Shown: piece after piece, positions 1-7,576 of the stretch
Numbering within the stretch: position 1 is the stretch's first letter
Layout: each line of letters begins with the position of its first letter
DNA from: UBA4416 sp964543545
GTDB lineage: Bacteria; Bacteroidota; Bacteroidia; B-17B0; Aurantibacillaceae
Length of the DNA stretch: 64,000 nt
Assembly (NCBI GenBank): GCA_964543545.1
Contig: CAZIYT010000001.1
Coordinates: 62,001 to 126,000 of the forward strand
Reading direction: 5' to 3'
The notes under the pieces: model-generated
The model's database searches: none
What the model saw: the letters and a program-made list of their open reading frames with translations, nothing else
What the model was told of the DNA's origin: nothing
Made by a program: the position numbers and the translations under genes

Positions 1-7
1 ATAATTT

Positions 8-15
8 TAACTTTG
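8..15 (+). promoter_or_regulatory. Bacteroidota-type -7 promoter box
   Basis: TAACTTTG matches the Bacteroidota consensus TAnnTTTG at all fixed positions. It lies 18 bases before the ATG at 34, so transcription would start near base 21. The -33 element would fall outside the window. Confidence 0.5.
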
Positions 16-33
16 GTAGTAAATCAAAAAACT

Positions 34-447
34 ATGAAACAGCTCTTATTAACTTCCGCACTCTTCGTCTCCTCCCTGGTGTTTTCACAAGCCAAGGCAG
101 ACGATATCATTGGTACCTACATGACCGACAAGAACGAAGGCATGGTAGAGATCACCAAAAAAGACAGCAAATATTACGGCAAGCTCACCTGGACCAAAAC
201 GCCGGGCAAGCTCGATGAGAACAATCCGGACAAGGCCCAACGCACTGAAAAACTCGCCGGCAAGGAGATCCTGAAAGATTTTAATTTTGACGATGGCACC
301 TGGGAAGACGGCACCATCTACGATCCTAAGAATGGCAAGACCTACAGCTGCAAGATTACGCGCGATGAGAAAGGCAACCTGAATGTCCGCGGCTTTATCG
401 GCGTTTCCATGATTGGCAGAACCGCCTTTTGGGTGAAGGTGAAATGA
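34..447 (+). CDS. DUF2147 family secreted protein
   Basis: A protein of 137 residues with a Sec signal peptide (about residues 1-22, hydrophobic core followed by SQAKA). The mature part begins with the family's usual DIIGTY opening and goes on to KYYGKLTW, DGTIYDPKNGKTYSCKI and a closing GRTAFWVKV, typical of the small beta-barrel DUF2147 proteins that are exported in Bacteroidota and Proteobacteria. Their function is not known. I chose the ATG at 34 because an upstream TTG at 13 lies inside the promoter box. It stands alone, with its own promoter and a separate promoter for the next gene. Confidence 0.85.
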   Translation: MKQLLLTSALFVSSLVFSQAKADDIIGTYMTDKNEGMVEITKKDSKYYGKLTWTKTPGKLDENNPDKAQRTEKLAGKEILKDFNFDDGTWEDGTIYDPKNGKTYSCKITRDEKGNLNVRGFIGVSMIGRTAFWVKVK

Positions 448-460
448 GTAGTTTTACGCG

Positions 461-491
461 TTGACAAGAGTGCTTTAATAGCATACTTTTA
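461..491 (+). promoter_or_regulatory. Probable promoter of the 519 gene
   Basis: A TTG at 461-463 (-33 half) is followed after 20 bases by TACTTTTA at 484-491, a 7 of 8 match to TAnnTTTG. The predicted start of transcription is near 497, giving a leader of about 22 bases. Confidence 0.4.
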
Positions 492-518
492 TCAGATAAC
501 CATTAAAACGTACAAACT

Positions 519-932
519 ATGAAAACAATTTTTTCAAAAACATTGATTGTAGCAGTTACATTACTTGCCGGCTTATTCCTGCCAGGAAAAATTCTTGCCC
601 AACCCTTTCCTGTAAACAATCACTTGGGATGTCCTATTAATATTAAAATCGACGTTTTCCAGCAAGGCTTTCAGCCGGGACATGAAGGCCCCTGTTACCA
701 CGAATCATCTGCAACGGCTACAATACCTCCCGGCGGTACTTTCTTATTTCCCATCACCGTGGCACCATCTTATAGGATTTGTGATATTATTGTAACGGTT
801 ACCGACGTAGATGGCATCAGCATTCCGCCGCTGTCTTCCAATCTTTCATCTCCGCCTGTAACTGGTCCTGGTGCCGGATGCGCGCCCATGCTAACGATAA
901 ATGTATCGCCCGGCGGGGCAGACGTCAATTAA
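519..932 (+). CDS. Small secreted protein of unknown function
   Basis: 137 residues. Residues 1-27 are a clear Sec signal peptide (KTLIVAVTLLAGLFLPG then ILAQ). The mature part is rich in Pro, Gly, Ser and Thr, contains four or five Cys that could pair in the periplasm or outside, and looks like all-beta sequence (alternating ITVAPSYRICDIIVTVTDVDG). I do not recognise a family. It has its own promoter upstream and a terminator downstream, so it is probably monocistronic. Confidence 0.7.
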   Translation: MKTIFSKTLIVAVTLLAGLFLPGKILAQPFPVNNHLGCPINIKIDVFQQGFQPGHEGPCYHESSATATIPPGGTFLFPITVAPSYRICDIIVTVTDVDGISIPPLSSNLSSPPVTGPGAGCAPMLTINVSPGGADVN

Positions 933-980
933 TAAATCAGAGTTAAAAATGTCGGGAAGAGAATTCCCGGGTGTTTATTA

Positions 981-1017
981 AAAAAGGCAGGCAAACATAG
1001 AGTTTACCTGCCTTTTT
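981..1017 (-). terminator. Terminator between convergent genes
   Basis: Arms 981-996 and 1002-1017 form a 16-bp stem with A-rich and T-rich ends. The single imperfect pair is a tolerated G-U on the minus strand but a C-A mismatch on the plus strand, so it fits best as the terminator of the E1 gene ending at 1043. It may also stop the plus-strand gene ending at 932. Confidence 0.75.
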
Positions 1018-1042
1018 AGTTTTGGTACCTAACGACCCTTGT

Positions 1043-3136
1043 TTAGTAATCCAGCAATTCTTTAATCGCCACTTCCACCTTATCGGCGTTGGGCAGCATG
1101 GTTTTTTCCAAAGTCGAATTTAATGGGATGGCCGGCAGATTCTCAGCGCCGATCACTCTCACCGGGGCATCCAGCTTTTTGAAGCAGGCCTGTGAGATGC
1201 GGGAAGCGATGCTTTGCGCAAAACCATTGTAAACAGGCTCTTCCGTGAGCACCATGCATTTGCCGTGCTTAGCAGCGCTTTCAAAGATTGCCTGCTCATC
1301 AATAGGTGCAAGGGTCCGCAAATCGATGATCTCTACCTGCCCTTCAAATTTTTTGGCTGCGCTCTTTGCCCAGTAAACACCCATGCCATAGGTAATAATG
1401 GTCAGGGACTTGCCTTTGGCAACGTTTTCTTCGGAAGCCTGCTGAACCATGCGCGCCTTCCCGAAAGGGATTACATAATCTTCGTCCGGCTCAATGGTTT
1501 TGGCATCTTCCGTTCCTTTAATCTTGCTCCAGTAAAGGCCTTTATGTTCGAGCATTACCACCGGGTTCGGATCGTAGAAGGCAGATTTCATCAGGCCTTT
1601 GAGATCGGCACCGGTACTTGGGTAAGCAATTTTAATTCCTTTGATATTGGCCAGCACACTCTCTACAGAGCTGGAGTGGTAAGGGCCGCCGCTTCCGTAA
1701 GCGCCGATAGGCACACGGATGATGCAGCTCACCGGCCATTTGCCGTTACTTAAAAAGCAGGAGCGGCTGACTTCGGTAAACAATTGATTTAAGCCCGGCC
1801 AGATGTAATCGGCAAATTGAACTTCTACGATAGGCTTCAGGCCTACAGCGCTCATCCCCACGGTGCTTCCAATGATAAAGGCTTCCTGGATCGGTGTGTT
1901 GAAGACACGCTCGTCGCCAAATTTTTGCGCGAGGGTAGCCGCTTCGCGGAATACACCGCCTAAGCGCTTGCCCACATCCTGCCCGTATAACAAGGCTTCC
2001 GGGTGTTTTTCCATCAGCTCGCGGATTGCAAACAGGGCGCTATCCACCATAACGGTCCGCTCCTTGCCTTCCGGCTCACGGTTTCCTTTTTCTTCGGTGA
2101 TGGGAGTTTCCGCAAACTCGTGCAGGAAGAGGTCTTCCGGGCGCGGGTCTTCTTCCAGCAAGGCTTTCTGGTATTCAGCCTCAACGTATGATACGGCCTC
2201 TTCTTCTATTTTCTTAAGCTCTGCCGCTTCAATACCCGCAATGATGAGCTGGTTCCTCAAGCGCGGTAATGGGTCGCGCTTGGCAGCATCTTCCAGGTCG
2301 TGCCTGTACCATTCCTTGCGCACACCGGATGTGTGGTGGTTCAGCAAAGGCACTTTCGCATGGATCAGCATCGGGCGGCGCTCTTTCCGGATAATCTCCA
2401 GGCATTCCTGAACGGTATTGTAAGAGCTGATAAAATCGGTGCCGTCGATGGTGCGTGTTTCCAGGCCTTTGAAGCCCCGCGCGTAATCGGTAATATCCTG
2501 TGAGCGGATCTCGCTGGCATGCGCCGAAATATCCCACTCATTATCCTGTACCAAATATAAGATCGGTAATTTCTTGAGGGTCGCCATCTGGAAAGCCTCT
2601 GCCACCTCGCCTTCCGTGCAGCTGGCATCACCCAGGGAACACACGGACACCGGGTTTTTCCCTCCGAAATCTTTTTGTAATTTATTCAATTCAAGGTATT
2701 GCATCCCCATCGCGATACCTGTTGTTGGAATTGCCTGCATGCCTGTCGCGCTGCTCTGGTGAGGAATCTTAGGCATATCGTCGCGGCGCAGGCTCGGGTG
2801 CGAGTAATAGGTTCTGCCACCGGAGAAAGGGTCGTTGCGCTTGGCCAGCAATTGCAGCATCAGCTCGAAAGGTGTCATGCCGATCGCCAGTAAGATGCTG
2901 TCGTCGCGGTAATACGGACTTACAAAATCCTGGGGAAGCAATTGCAAGCCTAAGGCAAGCTGGATGGCTTCATGGCCTCGGGACGTGGCATGCACGTATT
3001 TGGCGGTAATCTCTTTATTCGCTTCATAGAGCTCAGCCATACTTTTGGCCGTGCACATGAGGGTATAAGCTTTTTTGAGCGTATCAACTGATATTTTTGT
3101 ATTCACAGAGGTTGGTTCAAAGGTTGTCGTGGCCAT
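1043..3136 (-). CDS. 2-oxoacid dehydrogenase E1, fused alpha and beta subunits
   Basis: 697 residues. Thiamine-diphosphate-dependent E1 component that decarboxylates a 2-oxoacid (probably branched-chain) and passes the acyl group to the E2 lipoyl domain. The alpha half (about residues 20-345) has the ThDP motif as GDASCTEGE...QDNEWDIS, with GDA in place of the usual GDG. The beta half (about 362-697) has YGQDVGKRLGGVFREA, PIVEVQFADYIWPG and the RVPIGAYGSGGPYHSSS segment typical of E1 beta. Such fusions are common in Bacteroidota, where the single polypeptide replaces two genes. No E2 or E3 gene is nearby. Substrate cannot be settled from sequence alone. Confidence 0.9.
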   Translation of the reverse strand: MATTTFEPTSVNTKISVDTLKKAYTLMCTAKSMAELYEANKEITAKYVHATSRGHEAIQLALGLQLLPQDFVSPYYRDDSILLAIGMTPFELMLQLLAKRNDPFSGGRTYYSHPSLRRDDMPKIPHQSSATGMQAIPTTGIAMGMQYLELNKLQKDFGGKNPVSVCSLGDASCTEGEVAEAFQMATLKKLPILYLVQDNEWDISAHASEIRSQDITDYARGFKGLETRTIDGTDFISSYNTVQECLEIIRKERRPMLIHAKVPLLNHHTSGVRKEWYRHDLEDAAKRDPLPRLRNQLIIAGIEAAELKKIEEEAVSYVEAEYQKALLEEDPRPEDLFLHEFAETPITEEKGNREPEGKERTVMVDSALFAIRELMEKHPEALLYGQDVGKRLGGVFREAATLAQKFGDERVFNTPIQEAFIIGSTVGMSAVGLKPIVEVQFADYIWPGLNQLFTEVSRSCFLSNGKWPVSCIIRVPIGAYGSGGPYHSSSVESVLANIKGIKIAYPSTGADLKGLMKSAFYDPNPVVMLEHKGLYWSKIKGTEDAKTIEPDEDYVIPFGKARMVQQASEENVAKGKSLTIITYGMGVYWAKSAAKKFEGQVEIIDLRTLAPIDEQAIFESAAKHGKCMVLTEEPVYNGFAQSIASRISQACFKKLDAPVRVIGAENLPAIPLNSTLEKTMLPNADKVEVAIKELLDY

Positions 3137-3161
3137 GTAAAAACGATGATTCTTAAGGTAT

Positions 3162-3194
3162 TAAATATAGGGAATTTACTTCATTGGAACCAAA
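3162..3194 (-). promoter_or_regulatory. Promoter of the E1 gene
   Basis: Read on the minus strand, TTTG (3191-3194) is followed after 21 bases by TATATTTA (3162-3169), a 7 of 8 match to the Bacteroidota -7 box. Transcription would start near 3156, about 20 bases before the ATG at 3136. Confidence 0.5.
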
Positions 3195-3285
3195 AGAATT
3201 GTCCCTCAAAAGGACGCATACGTCTAATTTAAGAAAAACCGGTATTACTTGTCAAACGCTGTCACTAAGCTTATTTTCTTTGTTA

Positions 3286-3403
3286 TTTGGGCGCCCGGGC
3301 GGGCCACTTCGTCACGACTCGTCGTGATCGCTGCGCTACGGTTTTTTTGGCGATAAAAGAGGCATCGCCAAAAAAGAACGGCCCCTGCATGTCCCTGGCG
3401 CAG
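3286..3403 (+). repeat. Modular intergenic repeat, copy 1 (GGGCGCCCG type)
   Basis: The fixed head TTTGGGCGCCCGGGCGGGCC is followed by a TCACGA/TCGTGA hairpin, a second hairpin (TTTTTTGGCGAT at about 3343-3354 pairing with ATCGCCAAAAAA at 3364-3375) and the fixed tail CATGTCCCTGGCGCAG. The same head, tail and hairpin occur at 12473-12612, and related copies at 11448 and 41233. It lies in a non-coding gap. The 96-residue open frame through it is a by-product of the repeat. Confidence 0.85.
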
Positions 3404-3448
3404 CAATCTCCCAAATGAGTGCCACATTCGAAATTTTAAGCTAAGCCC

Positions 3449-3536
3449 ACGTGAGGGATGCGAGCGGAAATCCTTTACGAAACGCAGTGCAGTAAAGATT
3501 GAAGCGGGCAGCCCGGCCCGAAGGGACACGCCCAAA
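3449..3536 (-). repeat. Modular intergenic repeat, second subfamily (GGGCGTGTCCC type)
   Basis: On the minus strand it opens TTTGGGCGTGTCCCTTCGGG, has a central hairpin (AATCTTTAC ... GTAAAGGATT) and ends CCGCTCGCATCCCTCACGTG. This has the same plan as the GGGCGCCCG element beside it: fixed head, hairpin core, fixed CATCCC-containing tail. It is oriented tail to tail with copy 1. From general knowledge, close relatives of this sequence are widespread in Bacteroidota genomes. I could not check this here. Confidence 0.75.
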
Positions 3537-3575
3537 TTCAGAACGCAGCAAACTCACAGATTACTTGTGTGAAGA

Positions 3576-3974
3576 TTATTTGATCAGGACTCCCTTTTTA
3601 TTGATCACCGGCACGGTCACGAAGTTCTCGGGCACAATGGTTTCAGGTAAGAAGATGAATTTCTTATCGAGCAGCTGGTCGTTGAGCGTAAAGCTTACCC
3701 AGTATTCATTGCTCAGGCCAAACACTTCCTTCGTGATCGGCTCTACCTGGATAAAATCATGCTGTTTGATCTCATCGAAGAAATGGCGCAGCGTGCTGGT
3801 CTTCCGTTGTTCTTCGTTAATGAGACCATAACCCGTGGAGGTCACGAGCACATTGTGAATAGAGGCAAACTTCAGGTTAATCAGGTACACGGCGTATTCA
3901 TCAAGGCCTTCATGCTCCTGCACAATGGCCACTGCAATGTCTTCTACTTCCGGAAATACAATATCTTTTATCAT
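3576..3974 (-). CDS. Conserved hypothetical protein, 132 residues
   Basis: A soluble protein without signal peptide or membrane segment. It starts MIKDIVFPEVEDIAVAIVQE and contains a mixed alpha/beta pattern with NVLVTSTGYGLINEEQRKTS and a closing FVTVPVINKKGVLIK. The codon use and compact size look real and it sits alone between repeats. I recognise this type of protein as conserved but uncharacterised in Bacteroidota; no function can be assigned. Confidence 0.7.
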   Translation of the reverse strand: MIKDIVFPEVEDIAVAIVQEHEGLDEYAVYLINLKFASIHNVLVTSTGYGLINEEQRKTSTLRHFFDEIKQHDFIQVEPITKEVFGLSNEYWVSFTLNDQLLDKKFIFLPETIVPENFVTVPVINKKGVLIK

Positions 3975-4013
3975 TACTAATTCTATGTTTCGGTCTATAC
4001 AGAGGGATAATTA

Positions 4014-4095
4014 ATTACGAATGGCTACGAATATACCAATCTGTGTGGAGTGCTCCTTAAGCCTGGATTGGTATATTCGTATAAAAATTCGTAAT
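4014..4095. repeat. Nested inverted repeat, MITE-like
   Basis: A perfect 15-bp inverted repeat, ACGAATATACCAATC (4027-4041) and its complement (4066-4080), is enclosed by a second one, ATTACGAAT (4014-4022) and ATTCGTAAT (4087-4095). Another TTTCGTAATCATCAT follows. The whole unit is about 82 bp and lies between the 3576 gene and tyrS. Confidence 0.7.
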
Positions 4096-4111
4096 CATCA
4101 TTTCGTAATCA

Positions 4112-5398
4112 TCATACCAGTTTCACCAAATAGTTTTCTTTTTTGCCTTTGCTCACGAGTAAGTATTTACCATGCGTAAAGCTTGATGGGTTCAACTGCA
4201 TGGCAACGTCATTGACTTTTGTTTTGTTTAAGCTCACCGCATTTCCCGTGACCATTTTGCGGGCTTCGGTCTTGCTCGGAAATACAAAGGCCTTTTCCAC
4301 TAAAAGATCCACGAGGTTAATCCCGTTTTCAAGATCCGCTTTGCTGACGTCAAAGGTGTCAATGCCTCCCAGGAGCTTTTCGAAAGCATTGGCATCAAGC
4401 ATTGCCAGCTCTTCCGCTTTTCCTTTGAACAGGAATTCTGCCGTGGCGATGGCTTCTTTCAGGGCATCGGCGCTATGAACCCTTTCGGTGATCTCATTGG
4501 CCAATGCTTTTTGCAAATGGCGCTCGTGAGGTGCTGCGTCATGCTTTACTTCCAGCGCTTCGATCTCTTCCTTGTCGAGCATGGTAAAAATGCGGATGTA
4601 GGACTTCGCATCCTCATCGCTCACGTTGAGCCAGAACTGGTGGAACTTGTATGGCGAGGTCTTCGCCGGATCCAGCCAGATATTCCCGCCTTCCGATTTT
4701 CCGAACTTGGTGCCGTCTGATTTTTTGATGAGCTGAGTCGTCAATGCAAAGGCCTCGCCACCGGCCTTACGCCTGATGAACTCCGTGCCCGTCGTAATAT
4801 TTCCCCACTGGTCGCTGCCGCCCATTTGCAGGAGGCAGTTCTTCTCATTCCACAGGTAATAGAAATCGTAGCCCTGGATCAGCTGGTAGCTGAATTCTGT
4901 GAAGGACATACCAGTGTCGCCGGTGATGCGGTTCTTCACCGAATCCTTGGCCATCATATAATTCACGGTAATGTGCTTACCCGCATCGCGGATAAAATCG
5001 AGAAAGGAAAAGTGTTTGAACCAGTCGTAATTATTCACCAGCTCCGCGCCGGTAGGCGAATCGTTGAACTCCAGGAATTTGCTCAGCTGGTTTTTAATCC
5101 CTTCCACGTTCCGGTCGAGGGTAGCAGCATCGAGCAGGTTGCGCTCCGCCGATTTTCCGCTTGGATCGCCCACCATACCGGTGGCGCCACCTACCAGGGC
5201 TAACGGTTTGTGACCTGCCTTCTGGAAACGCACCAGCGTCATGATCTGCGCAAGGCTTCCCACATGCAGGCTATCGGCTGTAGGATCAAAGCCGATATAA
5301 CCGGTGGTTGTTCCTTTTGCCAATACTTCTTCCGTTCCGGGCATGATGTCATGCAGAATGCCTCTCCATCGTAACTCTTCTATAAAATGTGTGCTCAT
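4112..5398 (-). CDS. tyrS: Tyrosyl-tRNA synthetase
   Basis: 428 residues from the ATG at 5398. Charges tRNA-Tyr with tyrosine in the cytoplasm. The class I signature appears as DPTADSLHVGSL (HIGH-type, about residue 40-50) and the KMSKS loop as KFGKSEGGNIWLD. The tyrosine-binding region YQLIQGYDFYYL and the QMGGSDQWGNIT segment are typical of bacterial TyrRS. The last ~70 residues form the S4-like RNA-binding domain (KAFVFPSKTEARKMVTG...). The frame continues 7 codons upstream, but the TAttTTTG promoter box overlaps that part and the family starts at MSTHF. Confidence 0.97.
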   Translation of the reverse strand: MSTHFIEELRWRGILHDIMPGTEEVLAKGTTTGYIGFDPTADSLHVGSLAQIMTLVRFQKAGHKPLALVGGATGMVGDPSGKSAERNLLDAATLDRNVEGIKNQLSKFLEFNDSPTGAELVNNYDWFKHFSFLDFIRDAGKHITVNYMMAKDSVKNRITGDTGMSFTEFSYQLIQGYDFYYLWNEKNCLLQMGGSDQWGNITTGTEFIRRKAGGEAFALTTQLIKKSDGTKFGKSEGGNIWLDPAKTSPYKFHQFWLNVSDEDAKSYIRIFTMLDKEEIEALEVKHDAAPHERHLQKALANEITERVHSADALKEAIATAEFLFKGKAEELAMLDANAFEKLLGGIDTFDVSKADLENGINLVDLLVEKAFVFPSKTEARKMVTGNAVSLNKTKVNDVAMQLNPSSFTHGKYLLVSKGKKENYLVKLV

Positions 5399-5416
5399 GA
5401 TTAAAAAACTGAACAT

Positions 5417-5424
5417 CAAAAATA
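5417..5424 (-). promoter_or_regulatory. -7 promoter box of tyrS
   Basis: On the minus strand TATTTTTG is a full match to TAnnTTTG, 18 bases before the tyrS ATG. A clear -33 element was not seen. Confidence 0.45.
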
Positions 5425-5443
5425 GAAATTAATTATGGATTTG

Positions 5444-5714
5444 CCCCGCGGATTTCACAGATTTCACAGATGGCAGCTGGTATTTCTATTTTGAACCACA
5501 TAGGAACATAGAATCATAGAGAACAGGAAGAAATCATAGACTTTTGCCGATAACCTGTCATACCATACTTTCTGTGTACTGCCCCTTTTCGGCTAAACAG
5601 CGTTCTGCTATTAAACCATATAAGACATAGAAGATCATATAAGAAGAGTTAGGATGTATATTCTTATTATTCATTCTGTTCTAATCAGCGGCATCCGCGA
5701 GATCTGCGGGCCAT
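5444..5714. repeat. Intergenic cluster of short phase-repeated sequences
   Basis: The 320-bp gap before tyrS carries CCGCGGATTTCACAGATTTCACAGA (5446-5470, here as two shifted copies of GATTTCACA), GAACCACATAGGAACATAGA (5493 onward), AAACCATATAAGACATAGAAG (5612 onward) and ATCAGCGGCATCCGCGAGATCTGCGGG (5683-5709, described in parts). The same two motif types recur at 6557-6655 and 29144-29176. No coding sequence or RNA gene is evident in the gap. Confidence 0.65.
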
Positions 5715-5718
5715 TCCG

Positions 5719-6519
5719 TCAATTTTTCAGGAAAGCCTTGATCAGGGCACACATCTGCGGCACGGCTTCCAGGTTGAGCGTATGGCCGGCGTTCGGGATG
5801 ATCTCTAATTTAGCTCCCGGTATGGCTTTGGCTACTTCATTGGCGAGGTGTACCGGCAGCAGCATGTCTTTTTCTCCCTGGATGACCAGGGTCGGTGCTT
5901 TGATCTTTTTCAGCTCCGGCCTGTAATCGGGCCGCTCTTTGGTAGCCTTCATCAGCTTGAATAAGGATTGGGGATCGGCCTGCCCATCCTGCCTCGCCTG
6001 CTTCATAAGGTCGATTGGCATCAGCGGTTTCGAAAAATAGCCCTCGCTCAGCACGGTAGGCAGCATGATGTCGAGCATCAAATTATAACCACCCAGCTCC
6101 AGCGCACGCCACCAGGAGAGCTCAATGGCTTCGTAATAGGGCGTTTTATTGGCAAAGGTTGCCATGAGCAGAAGCTTCGACAAACGCCCCGGGAATTGTA
6201 CCGCGAAGTGTTGCGCCACCATGCTTCCGTAAGATAAACCGGCGATAACGGGTTTTTGAATGTTCAAATGATCGAGCAAAGCCAGCAGGTCCTGTGCATG
6301 CTGGTCGAAGCTGCGCCACTCGCCTTTCTTATCGCTTTTGCCCTGGAAAATAAAGTCCATCAGCACAATGCGGTAATCTCCTTTGAAATAGGGAAGCGTC
6401 AGGATCCAGGAAATGGTGGATTGTGACAGGCCGTTCAAAAATACGATGGTTTCAGCAGCCTGCTCATTGCCATGAATTTCGTAATAGAGATTGAGATCGT
6501 CGTTGGTTTTACAGAACAT
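5719..6519 (-). CDS. Alpha/beta hydrolase
   Basis: 266 residues, standard length for a single-domain alpha/beta-fold hydrolase. Visible features are the oxyanion-side HG segment (YYEIHGNEQAAETIVFLNGLS), the nucleophile elbow GLSYGS (Ser near residue 96), an Asp-bearing strand VIQGEKDMLLP and the catalytic His in NAGHTLNLE near residue 249. This is the layout of 3-oxoadipate enol-lactonase-like and related esterases, but substrate cannot be inferred. No signal peptide. It stands alone, flanked on both sides by dispersed repeats. Confidence 0.9.
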   Translation of the reverse strand: MFCKTNDDLNLYYEIHGNEQAAETIVFLNGLSQSTISWILTLPYFKGDYRIVLMDFIFQGKSDKKGEWRSFDQHAQDLLALLDHLNIQKPVIAGLSYGSMVAQHFAVQFPGRLSKLLLMATFANKTPYYEAIELSWWRALELGGYNLMLDIMLPTVLSEGYFSKPLMPIDLMKQARQDGQADPQSLFKLMKATKERPDYRPELKKIKAPTLVIQGEKDMLLPVHLANEVAKAIPGAKLEIIPNAGHTLNLEAVPQMCALIKAFLKN

Positions 6520-6556
6520 AATTTTTCAAATATTATCGTGATTACTCCCTGCATTA

Positions 6557-6655
6557 TTAAACCACATAGACACATAAGAAACATAGAAGAACCGGAAGAG
6601 ATCATAGTCCTCTTATTCTGATTTGCGTCATCAGCGGGATCTGCGGGAAATTCTT
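6557..6655. repeat. Short-motif dispersed repeat pair
   Basis: AAACCACATAGACACATAAG (6559 onward, tandem ACATA-type units) followed by CATCAGCGGGATCTGCGGGA (6628-6647). Both motif types also occur together at 5493-5709 in the same order. Confidence 0.6.
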
Positions 6656-6681
6656 TTCTAATCTATTGCCTATAATCTGAA

Positions 6682-7575
6682 TTAATCGTAGGACAAAGAT
6701 ACAGAATCCGCATGGACTTCCATCTTCGTTTTCCTGCCCAAGTACAGTGCCATGTTATGATCAATATGCCCTGCGGGAAAATGGAAGCACACCGGGAAAT
6801 GGTACTCCTTCACAGCCTCCAGGATAATCTCTTCCGCTTTTTTTCCGAAGGGAACCAAATTATCTTTCATATCCGTCATACCGCCAACCACAAGGCCTGC
6901 AAGGTGTTCGAGCTTCCCTGATAATTTCAGCTGCATCATCATGCGGTCGATGTGGTACAGGTATTCATCCAGGTCTTCGATGAATAAAATTTTTCCGGTG
7001 GTGTCAAGGTCGTACTTCGTTCCCGACAAGGAGTAGATCAGCGACAAATTGCCTCCGACCATCTCTCCGCTTGCTTTTCCCTTTCTATTCAGGGGATGCG
7101 GCGAAGCGCTCGTGTATTTCAATCCTCCCATCAGTGCCTGCATCATACTGCGGGTTGCCTCTTCATGCTTGTGGAAATTGATAGGCATCGTCGCATGCAG
7201 GGTTTCTATACCCTGCCGGTGAATAGCGTTATGTAGCACTGTTATATCGCTATACCCGACAATCCATTTTGGGGATTTCAAAAACCTCTCAAAGCTGAGC
7301 GATTCCATCAGGTGCACCGTGCCGTAACCGCCGCGCGCGATGAATACTGCTTTGATCTCTGCATCATCCAGGGCCCATTGCAGGTCTTCCGCACGCTGCG
7401 CATCGCTGCCGGCATACTGGTTCTCAATCGCAAACAAATGCTTCCCGAATACAACAGAAAGGCCGTAACTTTCTAAAAAAGTCACGGCCGCCTGCAGTTC
7501 TTCCTGGCTTATTTTACGGGCTGTGGCAATGATTGCCACCTTATCGCCCTGTTTCAAATACGCAGGTTGTACCAT
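6682..7575 (-). CDS. LD-carboxypeptidase, peptidase S66 family
   Basis: 297 residues, cytoplasmic. S66 peptidases remove the terminal D-Ala from murein tetrapeptides during cell-wall recycling. The nucleophile is the Ser in KWIVGYSDITVLHN (near residue 111), preceded by the characteristic ARGGYGT turn. The Glu and His of the triad fit FIEDLDEYLYHIDRMM and FPAGHIDHNMALYLG. The ATG at 7575 lies one base after the stop codon of the HNH gene (TAAGATG), so the two genes are translated from one message. Confidence 0.92.
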   Translation of the reverse strand: MVQPAYLKQGDKVAIIATARKISQEELQAAVTFLESYGLSVVFGKHLFAIENQYAGSDAQRAEDLQWALDDAEIKAVFIARGGYGTVHLMESLSFERFLKSPKWIVGYSDITVLHNAIHRQGIETLHATMPINFHKHEEATRSMMQALMGGLKYTSASPHPLNRKGKASGEMVGGNLSLIYSLSGTKYDLDTTGKILFIEDLDEYLYHIDRMMMQLKLSGKLEHLAGLVVGGMTDMKDNLVPFGKKAEEIILEAVKEYHFPVCFHFPAGHIDHNMALYLGRKTKMEVHADSVSLSYD

Positions 7576-7576
7576 C

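Noticed and set aside
1863..2411. Plus-strand frames opposite the E1 gene
   Set aside because: Arg/Ser-rich translations typical of antisense frames; the minus-strand E1 is unambiguous.
3245..3535. Open frame of 96 codons on the minus strand
   Set aside because: It runs through two intergenic repeats; the similar frame at 12425-12730 also arises from a repeat copy.
5654..5926. Plus-strand frame overlapping the alpha/beta hydrolase
   Set aside because: Begins in a repeat region and continues antisense to the hydrolase catalytic His region.
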